A DNA stretch of 64,000 bases from Labrenzia sp. R4_2 (GTDB taxonomy: Bacteria > Pseudomonadota > Alphaproteobacteria > Rhizobiales > Stappiaceae). Below the pieces are notes generated by a model. The model did not search any database, had not been told where the DNA came from, and was given only the letters and a program-made list of their open reading frames with translations. Numbering within the stretch: position 1 is the stretch's first letter; each line of letters opens with the position of its first letter. Of the stretch, positions 33,533 through 41,276 are shown one piece after another. Both the position numbers and the translations under genes were made by a program. The stretch covers positions 99,048 through 163,047 of the forward strand of contig NZ_JAGHRJ010000008.1 in assembly GCF_017743865.1 (NCBI RefSeq), read 5' to 3'.

Positions 33533-34729
33533 TTATGCGATCTGAGCAAGGAATAGACGAAGACTGGAAACAAACCGATTTGCATTTTCCTTCAGCCAGG
33601 ACATAAAAATCTCATCGTCAAATGGATTTGCGGGATAATCAAAGCCCACACTTGCTTCAAATGGATCTGTCTTTTCTACTTTTACCGACAACTTTAGACC
33701 AATCTCCGTCTCGAGCTGATCTTGTGCTGCGGTCAGTTCTTCAAAAACGATAAGTCCATCTTCACCTTTGAGCCGGAAAAAGAGGCCGCCAGTTCCTTTC
33801 GCCGTGCGATAAGCCGTGATCCACGTTATCGGTTCCGGCATTGGTATTTTGGCCCAGCCGAAACCTCCTCGACGCGCCGCTGGTTGTTCTGGATGCTCAA
33901 ACTCGAGCTGCTCGCAGAATGCCTGCCAGAACGCAGCATCTGTTTCCCGCCGCTTTGCCCCCTCAGGGTCGATAGCAGCTTCTGTGCGGGCATTTTGTTC
34001 ACTGTCTGCTTCTATAGTGATCGGTTCACCACCTTGTCCGAGATAGACGCGATGTGTGAGCACATCCGTCCTGACAGGCACATGCGGGATAATAACGGTT
34101 TCACCGGCTCCACCCATAAACATCTGGAACTCAGCTAGTGCGAGGCTTGTTGCCATCCCACTGTTTTGATTGAGGTGTTCAGCTATCGCGAGCACATCCT
34201 CACGGATGCCATCACCTGCTATGATCACTAGAAAATCTCCACTTCTCAGTCCGCGGGCAACCCGATCGTGGAGAGCTTCCTCACTAAGCGGTCCGTCTGC
34301 TTTCCGGTATTTATCAAACAAAGGGTTGCCAGAATTCGTGCCCAAAGTAGTTTGCAAGCGCACAGACAGGTCGCTGTACGACCAGTTCCTCAAAAGTGAT
34401 GCGTATTCCAAAGCCTGAGCGACAACTTCGCGCCGAGCCTGAGGATTACGCCAGAGTTTGCACTCAATTAGAACTAGCTTTCCTTCTGGTGTGATACCAA
34501 AGAGGTCGAGGTAAACGGATGCTCCACCAGATTTTTGGATTGTGAGTTCACGGCAGATCGGAATGAAGCCTGTTGATCCCGGATGCACGTCAGAAATTGG
34601 TATGATTGAGGGGTTTTGGAATAAGAGTTCCTGAAACCACTTTTCTTGCCGATCCTTATTGGCTTCGCCTAGAGGAATGCGTGTAAGTGCGGAGTAGCCG
34701 TGATCTGACGTAGAAAGCAATGCTGGCAT
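33533..34729 (-). CDS. PD-(D/E)XK nuclease-like protein
   Basis: This is a 398-residue cytoplasmic protein. Around residues 72-92 it has VYLDLFGIT..GKLVLIECKL, which supplies Asp75, Glu89 and Lys91 of the PD-(D/E)XK nuclease core. A helix with RREVVAQALEYASLL follows, as in NucS/RecB-like and DUF-type relatives. The rest (a Gly-rich central part and an alpha-beta C-terminal domain from residue 250) is unassigned. Such proteins cut or bind DNA and are common in defence islands. No partner methylase is visible next to it. The start has AGG ten bases upstream. Confidence in the fold is fair; the role is unknown. Confidence 0.65.
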   Translation of the reverse strand: MPALLSTSDHGYSALTRIPLGEANKDRQEKWFQELLFQNPSIIPISDVHPGSTGFIPICRELTIQKSGGASVYLDLFGITPEGKLVLIECKLWRNPQARREVVAQALEYASLLRNWSYSDLSVRLQTTLGTNSGNPLFDKYRKADGPLSEEALHDRVARGLRSGDFLVIIAGDGIREDVLAIAEHLNQNSGMATSLALAEFQMFMGGAGETVIIPHVPVRTDVLTHRVYLGQGGEPITIEADSEQNARTEAAIDPEGAKRRETDAAFWQAFCEQLEFEHPEQPAARRGGFGWAKIPMPEPITWITAYRTAKGTGGLFFRLKGEDGLIVFEELTAAQDQLETEIGLKLSVKVEKTDPFEASVGFDYPANPFDDEIFMSWLKENANRFVSSLRLFLAQIA

Positions 34730-34806
34730 TTGTTTTTGACCTACAAAACCGGTTTTCGGGCGAGTTAGAAATGAGAGCGATACAGGTACAATCTATTCCA
34801 TGAATT

Positions 34807-35091
34807 ATGAATAAGCATGTTTACAAATATAATGCTTCGATCTGTTGCGAATTGTGCGATATCAACCGTACCTATTACTCCCCCTGTGTCTCATGCTTTC
34901 TGGAAACCAACGCCGAACGGCAAAGGTCGCAAAAACTGCATTTTGAAGAAGCGGAGCCCCTGCCAGTCAAAATCCCAGAAGAAAAACTGGCGAAGTTTTC
35001 GGAACTCGCCGCGAAAAAACACGGATATAAGAAAGGCGCAAAGTCTGATTTCTTCTTGGATTTGCTGGTCTTTTACAAGGAGAATGGCTAA
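34807..35091 (+). CDS. Small CxxC zinc-finger-like protein, 94 aa
   Basis: The N-terminal 30 residues contain two CxxC pairs (CELCDINRTYYSPCVSC), a likely zinc knuckle. A basic helical C-terminus follows (KLAKFSELAAKKHGYKKG). No signal peptide. The ribosome site is weak, and a five-codon frame overlaps just upstream. It lies between the PD-(D/E)XK gene (divergent) and the LuxR solo (convergent). It may be a small DNA- or RNA-binding regulator. I do not recognise the family. Confidence 0.5.
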   Translation: MNKHVYKYNASICCELCDINRTYYSPCVSCFLETNAERQRSQKLHFEEAEPLPVKIPEEKLAKFSELAAKKHGYKKGAKSDFFLDLLVFYKENG

Positions 35092-35165
35092 GCATGATAA
35101 CATGCTATCGTGCGATTTGAGTAATTGGCCGTACCTTTGCCGCGTCCCTGCTTGTGGTTTTTCGA

Positions 35166-35921
35166 CTAACGATATCCCACTTTTTGCGGCAAAATAACGC
35201 CAAGACGAATAGCTTTCATGAGTGCCAGTTGCTTGCTATTTACCTGCGTTTTTCGAAGTATATTGTTCCAGTGAAACCGCACAGTCGCGTACGTTATCCC
35301 TATTTTTTCCGCAATATAATTATCTGTATTACCCTCTGATGCCCAACTCAAAACTTCTTTTTCTCTGGCGGTGAATGAAACTAGTTCCACGCTACTATAC
35401 TCTCCAATAATTTTCTCATGCAATGTCGCTGACAAGAAGCTAATCAGTGCTAATTCTTCATAGTTCTTTTTCTTATCTGTTTTCACCTTTGAGATGCCGA
35501 TACCTGCAATCTCTCCGGATTTGCTGACGAATGAAACGCCAATCCCATCAGCCACACCAGCTTCCATTCCTTCGTTCATCACCTGCTCGGACATTGCCTG
35601 CTGGTGGGAGCTCAATTCACGATTTTGCATCCTTGCTTCAAGCGCATCCCGCCAAAAAAAGGGTATTGGGCGATCAAGTAGTCGCAGCCAAACTGGATCG
35701 TATTTTTGATATTTGTTTTCCGTGTAGAAATTTATCCAATCTTCTGGATAACTTGTAGCAAAACCGTGAAAAGCCTCTTTATTTATCGATGGATGTTCTG
35801 TCATGAAAGTATAGCAGCACTTATCGTAGCCAAATATTTCAATATATTTACTGAAAATTATAAAGGCTTCTTCTTTAGACACCGCCTTCTGGATCAATTC
35901 GATTGAGGTTTCGAGTTCCAT
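35166..35921 (-). CDS. LuxR-type regulator with autoinducer-binding domain (LuxR solo)
   Basis: This is a 251-residue transcription factor. Residues 1-165 form an acyl-homoserine-lactone-binding domain, with the conserved aromatic and Asp positions recognisable in DWINFYTENKYQKYDPVW and the Trp in IPFFWRD. Residues 185-250 form a LuxR helix-turn-helix (LVSFTAREKEVLSWASEG). No luxI-type synthase is visible, so it is a solo that may eavesdrop on foreign or host signals. The ATG at 35921 is preferred over an upstream TTG. Perfect dyads lie directly upstream and between it and the divergent exported-protein gene, so it probably controls itself and that cluster. Confidence 0.85.
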   Translation of the reverse strand: MELETSIELIQKAVSKEEAFIIFSKYIEIFGYDKCCYTFMTEHPSINKEAFHGFATSYPEDWINFYTENKYQKYDPVWLRLLDRPIPFFWRDALEARMQNRELSSHQQAMSEQVMNEGMEAGVADGIGVSFVSKSGEIAGIGISKVKTDKKKNYEELALISFLSATLHEKIIGEYSSVELVSFTAREKEVLSWASEGNTDNYIAEKIGITYATVRFHWNNILRKTQVNSKQLALMKAIRLGVILPQKVGYR

Positions 35922-35934
35922 GCCCCCCCCTGTC

Positions 35935-35957
35935 AACAATCACCTAATATGATTGTT
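35935..35957. promoter_or_regulatory. 23-bp dyad upstream of the LuxR solo
   Basis: Perfect 8-base arms AACAATCA and TGATTGTT are separated by 7 bases, 13 bases upstream of the luxR-type start codon. The position is suited to autoregulation by the LuxR protein. It does not match the classical lux box, which is as expected for a divergent solo. Confidence 0.5.
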
Positions 35958-35990
35958 AGCTATTTCACATGACTTCTCAATGGTAGTCGT

Positions 35991-36009
35991 TTCACCTGAA
36001 CTTGGTGAA
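35991..36009. promoter_or_regulatory. 19-bp dyad in the LuxR/exported-protein divergent promoter
   Basis: Arms TTCACC and GGTGAA are separated by 7 bases, midway in the 192-base gap between divergent genes. A third palindrome, CTCAATTGAG, is at 36,046-36,055. These are candidate operators for the exported-protein gene at 36,114. Confidence 0.4.
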
Positions 36010-36113
36010 TTAGGGTTAAAATTTGTGAGCTAACTAAGAATTGGACTCAATTGAGACAGCACCTTATGGCGACCATGTAAACCATTATATAGAAGTTGAC
36101 GGAGCGGATTTCT

Positions 36114-37172
36114 ATGCGTGCAACCTTGATTGCTTTTCTACTACTTTTTTTTGGAAATTTCGCAGCACTTTCTCAAGAGAAAGGCATATCAATTTGTAAA
36201 CAACTGCCTTGGATTAGTGGAGAACCAAAAGTTCAGGTCAAATACGGAGACTATGTATCTACCTTGTTGACCGAAAACGGCAAATACGGAAGCTCTGTAA
36301 AGAAAGTTAAAAGTGAAACATATCAAAAAAAGTTAGGAAAATCTGATAAATTTTGCGATGAAAATCGCCAGATATTGACTGATTTTAAAGTAATAACAGA
36401 GTATCAAACTGGAATGATGCTTGATGGAAGATTTCCAGTGTTATACGCTGGTGATTATTGTTCAAATAATCCATCTCTTTTATTTATTTCAGAGGACGAA
36501 ATTTCGACTAGAAATAAAAAGACGGGATATTATTTATCGTATGAGTATTTCTATGATAAAAATAATTCGTTGAGTAAAAAATCTGATTTAGGTAAAATTT
36601 ATCATGATCTATTTGATGGAAAAAGAAGTGTTATTGAAAATAACTCATCGAATTCTTCCCGAGTGTTACCCCATCATTTCTATGTTAGATCGGGAAATTT
36701 AGCTAATTTTAGCGACACATCGCCAAATGGGAACAATGACCCCGATTTGTTGGAAATAGGCCTCATGCGTAGTTTGCAGGTAATGCATAAAGAGTGCGGA
36801 TCGTTACCTGAAAAGATAAATCTTATGGCGGCGATGAAGGTTACCGATAAAACGAGAAAAGTTAATGGGCGCTATCCAACATTAGTGAAGGTCTATTTTA
36901 GGGGAAGCATGAATCCTCTTGATGGCAGTTTAGGAATAGTTCCTGATCCGGAGTACAGGAAAGCTTCGGAATTCTTTTCTGGTATTTATGCAAAAGCAGA
37001 GACGAATAAAGAGGCATATTGGGCGAACTTGTACGACAGTCGAAAGGAGAAAAATAAAACAAGCTATAATACTGGGGAATGGGTTGTCGGGGCGGCAATA
37101 GTATTTGCCTTTCTTGCTCTTGGGGGGGAGGCAATAGATGAACTATGCGCCAAAGATCCTGCATGCCCATAG
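36114..37172 (+). CDS. Exported protein of unknown function, 352 aa
   Basis: I start this at the ATG at 36114 with GGAG upstream. A TTG six codons earlier overlaps that ribosome site. A signal peptide (MRATLIAFLLLFFGNFAALS) is followed by a Lys- and Tyr-rich mature protein with several cysteines (Cys at SICKQ, KFCDEN, DYCSNN and HKECGS) that could form disulfides. A hydrophobic helix near the C-terminus (GEWVVGAAIVFAFLALGGEA) may anchor it. The gene is strikingly AT-rich compared with the left part of the window, a mark of foreign origin. No family recognised. It heads the row of exported proteins divergent from the LuxR solo. Confidence 0.65.
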   Translation: MRATLIAFLLLFFGNFAALSQEKGISICKQLPWISGEPKVQVKYGDYVSTLLTENGKYGSSVKKVKSETYQKKLGKSDKFCDENRQILTDFKVITEYQTGMMLDGRFPVLYAGDYCSNNPSLLFISEDEISTRNKKTGYYLSYEYFYDKNNSLSKKSDLGKIYHDLFDGKRSVIENNSSNSSRVLPHHFYVRSGNLANFSDTSPNGNNDPDLLEIGLMRSLQVMHKECGSLPEKINLMAAMKVTDKTRKVNGRYPTLVKVYFRGSMNPLDGSLGIVPDPEYRKASEFFSGIYAKAETNKEAYWANLYDSRKEKNKTSYNTGEWVVGAAIVFAFLALGGEAIDELCAKDPACP

Positions 37173-37210
37173 AATTTTCATGATATATTTCTTGTGAAAA
37201 ATAAAATTTC

Positions 37211-37381
37211 ATGATGAATGGAGGCTTTATCATCCCATTTTATGGGTTAGTGCAAAGTCCTTTTGAATATCAAGATGTAAGCTCGGATATCCCATATGGA
37301 AATCGTTTTACGTCATCCTATCGAATGATACTTTATTATTATCAATTGGTTAGACTGCATGGCGGCTCAGGTGATGGTTGA
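37211..37381 (+). CDS. Possible 56-aa peptide, low confidence
   Basis: This is a short frame with two ATG codons at its start and protein-like aromatic content (GGFIIPFYGLVQSPFEY and YRMILYYYQLVRL). There is no Shine-Dalgarno sequence. It lies between two exported-protein genes on the same strand. It could be the remnant of a longer membrane protein or chance. Confidence 0.25.
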   Translation: MMNGGFIIPFYGLVQSPFEYQDVSSDIPYGNRFTSSYRMILYYYQLVRLHGGSGDG

Positions 37382-37437
37382 TCCCACCGCCAAATCGCAC
37401 CTACGATAGAGACCGAAGATCAAATGGAAAATACGCG

Positions 37438-38370
37438 ATGAAGAAAATTTATTCATGGGCGCTATTCGGTATTTCTAGCATTCTATTGCAGATTTCGTCG
37501 ATCAACGCTGAACAATCTATTTTGCAGCGGCAAAATGATTTCAAATCAGAGACTTACTTTTTAGAAAGCTGCGACGGCAATAAGGGCATTGCAACAGTGA
37601 ATGAAAGAGGTCCTAAAGAAATAAATTTCGTCTTGACTGAAATTTGTGTTGATCTTAACGGGCGGTCATTCACCTATGGCTCCAAAATCGATGAGTTGAT
37701 TCTAACCCATGGCGATAGCAAATCGGCAAGTTACGACGCTGGAGATTTCACCACGCCTGATCACCTTAGTCTTAACGTCCAATGCAAAGTTGAAGTTTGT
37801 GAAGACAAAACAGGGAAAGGAGACTTTATTGGATTCTCAGGACAAGTAATTAAACCCAGCTTTACCTATGGTGAAAGAACCATACTGCCAATTCAATTCT
37901 TGCATGGATATGTTGGTAAAACGCGTGAACCAAACATCGATGCCGTGGATGGCGTCTATGAGGTCGTGATGGGAATGACACCTTATCCTTATTCCAAATA
38001 CCTCGAGACCACTGATTTCATGGTGGGCTTCGTGGTAATTGCAGTAGGGGAGTTGCAGGTGTCGGATGGAAAACTCAGTTTCACACCTGATCTCACTATG
38101 TTTGAGCAGCAAGGCAACATGCTTTTGAGTATCGATTTACAAGATCTTGTAAACGCGAACGTCCAAGGCACCTCAACAAATCCAAGGATTGAAGGGTTGC
38201 AAGATAACTCATGGAAAACGCTCAACGCTAGTGTTACCGGCCTTCTAGGTGCCTTTTCGGAAGATAATTTCGCACTGATGGGAACCGGTTTGATCGAAAT
38301 CGATACCGTTGGTGGCTCCTTGGCGACGGGGCAAACGAACTTCTATCTGGAAGCGGTTCGCACAGAATAG
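37438..38370 (+). CDS. Exported protein of unknown function, 310 aa
   Basis: The start at the ATG at 37438 gives a clean signal peptide (MKKIYSWALFGISSILLQIS then SINA). The mature protein appears beta-rich, with a disulfide candidate pair near the N-terminus (ESCDGNKG and TEICVD) and another (VQCKVEVCED). It has a long Gly/Ser/Thr-rich C-terminal half. No domain is recognised. A five-codon mini-frame beginning at 37423 overlaps its start in an ATGA manner, which could tune translation. It is the second member of the exported-protein row. Confidence 0.6.
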   Translation: MKKIYSWALFGISSILLQISSINAEQSILQRQNDFKSETYFLESCDGNKGIATVNERGPKEINFVLTEICVDLNGRSFTYGSKIDELILTHGDSKSASYDAGDFTTPDHLSLNVQCKVEVCEDKTGKGDFIGFSGQVIKPSFTYGERTILPIQFLHGYVGKTREPNIDAVDGVYEVVMGMTPYPYSKYLETTDFMVGFVVIAVGELQVSDGKLSFTPDLTMFEQQGNMLLSIDLQDLVNANVQGTSTNPRIEGLQDNSWKTLNASVTGLLGAFSEDNFALMGTGLIEIDTVGGSLATGQTNFYLEAVRTE

Positions 38371-38574
38371 CCTGTGTTTATCCAAAAATGTCTATTGCAA
38401 ATGTATGATGCAGCGAAAAAGGACTGCACCACATAGAGCCGTATTTTGATCCCAACTAATGTGGTTCGAATGATTGGCCGTATCCCTTGCCGCGCCCCTG
38501 TTTGCGGCTTTGTTGCTGGCCGCGTCCGGTAAGGTTCGTATAGCTCTGCTGACGGCGCTCGCGGTATTCTACCA

Positions 38575-38745
38575 TTTCTGTTTGTGCTGCTGGCGCTCGT
38601 CCTTCGACAGCGACCGTATCCGCCGGATCGTAGAGGCACGTGGCTCGGCGCCAAACATTCCGCCGCGCAAAACACGCAAATGGAAAAACTGTTTTTCGCC
38701 ATACCTTTACAAGGGCAGAGACGTTATCGAGAGAATGGGTAATCA
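38575..38745 (+). pseudogene. IS5-family transposase fragment
   Basis: The frame reads FDSDRIRRIVEARGSAPNIP followed by PRKTRKWKNCFSPYLYKGR and DVIERM. This is the C-terminal part of IS5-type transposases around the third catalytic acid. The expected continuation (NRIKQFRRIATRYDK) is lost, as are the N-terminal parts. It is a short decayed fragment with no ends visible. Confidence 0.65.
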
Positions 38746-38817
38746 TCCCATTTTTCGTGGGAAGCAAAACTGAACTTCAGGCCACTGTTTTAAATTTCAT
38801 TGGGGGTGTAATGCCGC

Positions 38818-38946
38818 CTATAGCCAGTTGTAATAAGTCGCGTTGCTAATCCCGTGTTTCCGGCAAAGGTCAGCAACAGGCACACCGCTCTCACCCTGCT
38901 TCAAAAACGCCAGGATCTGGCTGTCTGTGAATCTCGATTTCTTCAT
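38818..38946 (-). pseudogene. Truncated IS3-family orfA
   Basis: The minus-strand frame starts with MKKSRFTDSQILAFLKQGES and includes LCRKHGISNATYYNW, the helix-turn-helix of IS3-family OrfA. It stops after 42 codons where the intact protein would continue with a leucine zipper. GGAG precedes the start. It adjoins the IS5 fragment, so this gap of 0.8 kb (38,371-39,175) is an insertion hot spot or graveyard. Confidence 0.75.
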
Positions 38947-39175
38947 ATCATTCTCCAAACGCATCAAAGGCCGGAGAAGTCCAATTTTCAACCCAATGGT
39001 TTTCGGGGACGATTACCCTTTGCCAGACGATCACCACCCCTTTTCGACTATAGCGTGACAATCAACACAGAAATTCTGATTATTTATAATAACGTGAAAC
39101 TGACTCTAAAGTGCGATTCTGATCTCGCTTGATGGTCTATTTGTTTTTTAATTCTCGGCAGGAGGCCAAATAATA

Positions 39176-40753
39176 ATGAAATCGTATATGAGATTAATGA
39201 TATCAAGTTTTGCTTTAGCGGCTGCATTAGCGGGTTATACAACTCCCATAGTTGCCGAGACGAAAGCAGAGCGTCATCAACGAATTCTAGATTACGCAAA
39301 CGAACATAAGCTCGACAAGGTCTCAAACCCGCATCGAGCGCTGCCCGATGTGAAACTGAACTTTGTCGCCCTGGGTATGCAGTGTGAAAAGGAGACCCGG
39401 TCTGCTCGGGAGGAGTGCATACTCGACAAAGCCGCAAGGCGTAAAGCGACGCAGCCCAATTGGAGCAACTCAGACTATCTAAACAATGAAATTTTCTCCA
39501 GTATTTACGCTCAAATGAAAAAAGAACTAGGCTTTCTTATACTGGGAAGGCTCGAAAGGTTTTCTGACAAAGACCATATAAACAAAGACTTTATGATCAA
39601 AAATGACGGTATGTATAATAACCTGCAAGATCGGTTTTTCTTTTGCCCCGATCTTCCAGAGGTTCTTATCTCGTTCAAAGAAGCTGATCTAAAAAACAAG
39701 AAATACATCGAAAACACATTAAAAGCGCATATTACGCGCATCGCAAAACCGCAACCGCTCGTTCGGTGTATTGAAAATGGTGATCCGAAACCGCTGGCGG
39801 TCAGCGTTTATGCAAACTCAGCGGAAATGAGCAAATTCACAATCCCAGTATCTGAGCTTAATTTGACCGCAAATCCAGATGCGATCGAGCGGATAACCCG
39901 ACGTATTTTGAACGATTTATATGCTCCAGCAGAAAATGTCCTAGCAGCCTCTAACTCTGGTGCGGATGGAAAAGCAATACCAAGCAATCCTTTTGCAAGT
40001 CCGAGAACGGTGAATGGTCAGCTACATAACCACTCTGATCTGTTGTATGTCTACGATGGAAACTTTCGTCATATTCCTCTTCCCCTTGAAGGGGCGGACG
40101 GAGAGTTACCTTACTTGCGCAGTATCGTCGTAAATTTCTTCTCAGGAATTGCAAATCTGCAGTCAAGGGAATGTCATCCGGCTGGGATGGTTAGAGTGCC
40201 ATGGAAATTAAACACTTATTCAACTGATGCATTCGGAAACAAAACACTTAAGAACTCCGAAACGCATTATTCGACCATGGCTCCCGAAGTCGTTTCAACG
40301 TTCAAAGCTAATGTAGATAACGATCTCTACACCCCAAAGGATGTTGCTCCTGCAGTAAGAGACTTAATCAGGCAGTATGGGTGTAAGTCTGCTGAGTATC
40401 AGCACCTATATCGTCAGATACTGGCGTTGAACAAAACCCTCGCCAACGGGTTTGATAGACCAGCACCCGTTAAATCAGAGGATCTGAAAGCCGCACGTCA
40501 GCAAGTTCTAAAGTTCGTCAATGTCTGCGCCGATGATATCAATCAAAGTTTCAGTAGCAGCGTCGCGCACTGCACATGCATAGCCTACGTTAGAAATGAT
40601 ATCCTCTACAGTGGGAAGTCCGGCCCCTCAAAGATTTCGAAAGAAGAGTCCAGTCGGCGTTTTGATGCGGAGTGTAGAGGACGTTTTGGAACAAACAGCT
40701 ATAGAAAACCCATCATGGACTTAGCTCGCGAGATGCTGAAGGAACTCCGTTGA
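39176..40753 (+). CDS. Exported protein of unknown function, 525 aa
   Basis: A strong AGGAGG precedes the ATG. The signal peptide (MISSFALAAALAGYTTPIVA after a short basic start) is followed by a helical N-terminal region with cysteines (MQCEKE, EECILD). A central domain follows, then a cysteine-containing C-terminal region (VNVCADDINQSF and HCTCIAYV). No family is recognised. It opens a four-gene run (to 45,184) of exported proteins whose tight spacing (75, 34 and -4 bases) indicates an operon. The run may build an envelope or secreted assembly. Confidence 0.65.
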   Translation: MKSYMRLMISSFALAAALAGYTTPIVAETKAERHQRILDYANEHKLDKVSNPHRALPDVKLNFVALGMQCEKETRSAREECILDKAARRKATQPNWSNSDYLNNEIFSSIYAQMKKELGFLILGRLERFSDKDHINKDFMIKNDGMYNNLQDRFFFCPDLPEVLISFKEADLKNKKYIENTLKAHITRIAKPQPLVRCIENGDPKPLAVSVYANSAEMSKFTIPVSELNLTANPDAIERITRRILNDLYAPAENVLAASNSGADGKAIPSNPFASPRTVNGQLHNHSDLLYVYDGNFRHIPLPLEGADGELPYLRSIVVNFFSGIANLQSRECHPAGMVRVPWKLNTYSTDAFGNKTLKNSETHYSTMAPEVVSTFKANVDNDLYTPKDVAPAVRDLIRQYGCKSAEYQHLYRQILALNKTLANGFDRPAPVKSEDLKAARQQVLKFVNVCADDINQSFSSSVAHCTCIAYVRNDILYSGKSGPSKISKEESSRRFDAECRGRFGTNSYRKPIMDLAREMLKELR

Positions 40754-40828
40754 GAAGGGCGCGTTGAAATCGCCACTCCCCAAGGCGCTATAGATGACGG
40801 CGAACATAGAAGCGAAGGACATTTGCCC

Positions 40829-41242
40829 GTGAAGATACGTCTTATTCTTGTTCTTGGTGCATTAGGGCTTTTGGGTTTTAACCTCCCTGCAATTTCAGCA
40901 GAAGAACGCTTACTGACCAAATACGTAGCCGATATCGGCCCTGGGGATCATTATAACTCCGGCGGAAAACAATTGAGCTCGTTTGCAGTGCTCATAGCCC
41001 AAGATCGTGCGAACTATCATCGGTTTGGAATTCGACACGAGCATGATGGGTACAACCCGGTTTTCTCCCAAAGGTCGATGCGCGCTCAGGTAGGCTCAAA
41101 GGTTCCTAAAGTCGAGAGTTATTTCGGCGAATTTGTCAAACACGTTGTTTCTAGTGATGGTGCCGGCGGAGCCTACATCATCCTGTACGTTTATGGCCGG
41201 GGCAATCGAATTACCCGCATTTCCATTGATGTGCACAGCTGA
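40829..41242 (+). CDS. Small exported protein of unknown function, 137 aa
   Basis: I choose the GTG at 40829 as start because AGGA lies 9 bases upstream; the TTG at 40823 is too close. The signal peptide (MKIRLILVLGALGLLGFNLP then AISA) leaves a mature protein of about 113 residues without cysteines. It is rich in His and Gly (RFGIRHEHDGYNP) and ends in a beta-rich stretch. The family is unknown. It is the second gene of the exported operon, 75 bases after the first and 34 bases before the third. Confidence 0.6.
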   Translation: MKIRLILVLGALGLLGFNLPAISAEERLLTKYVADIGPGDHYNSGGKQLSSFAVLIAQDRANYHRFGIRHEHDGYNPVFSQRSMRAQVGSKVPKVESYFGEFVKHVVSSDGAGGAYIILYVYGRGNRITRISIDVHS

Positions 41243-41276
41243 TCCTCATTTTGCTTTTCCAGGTGGAAGTAGATTT

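Noticed and set aside
38456..38767. Minus-strand 103-codon frame opposite the IS5 fragment
   Set aside because: It is the complement of recognisable transposase coding sequence over much of its length, so probably a shadow, although its C-terminal 40 residues look protein-like.
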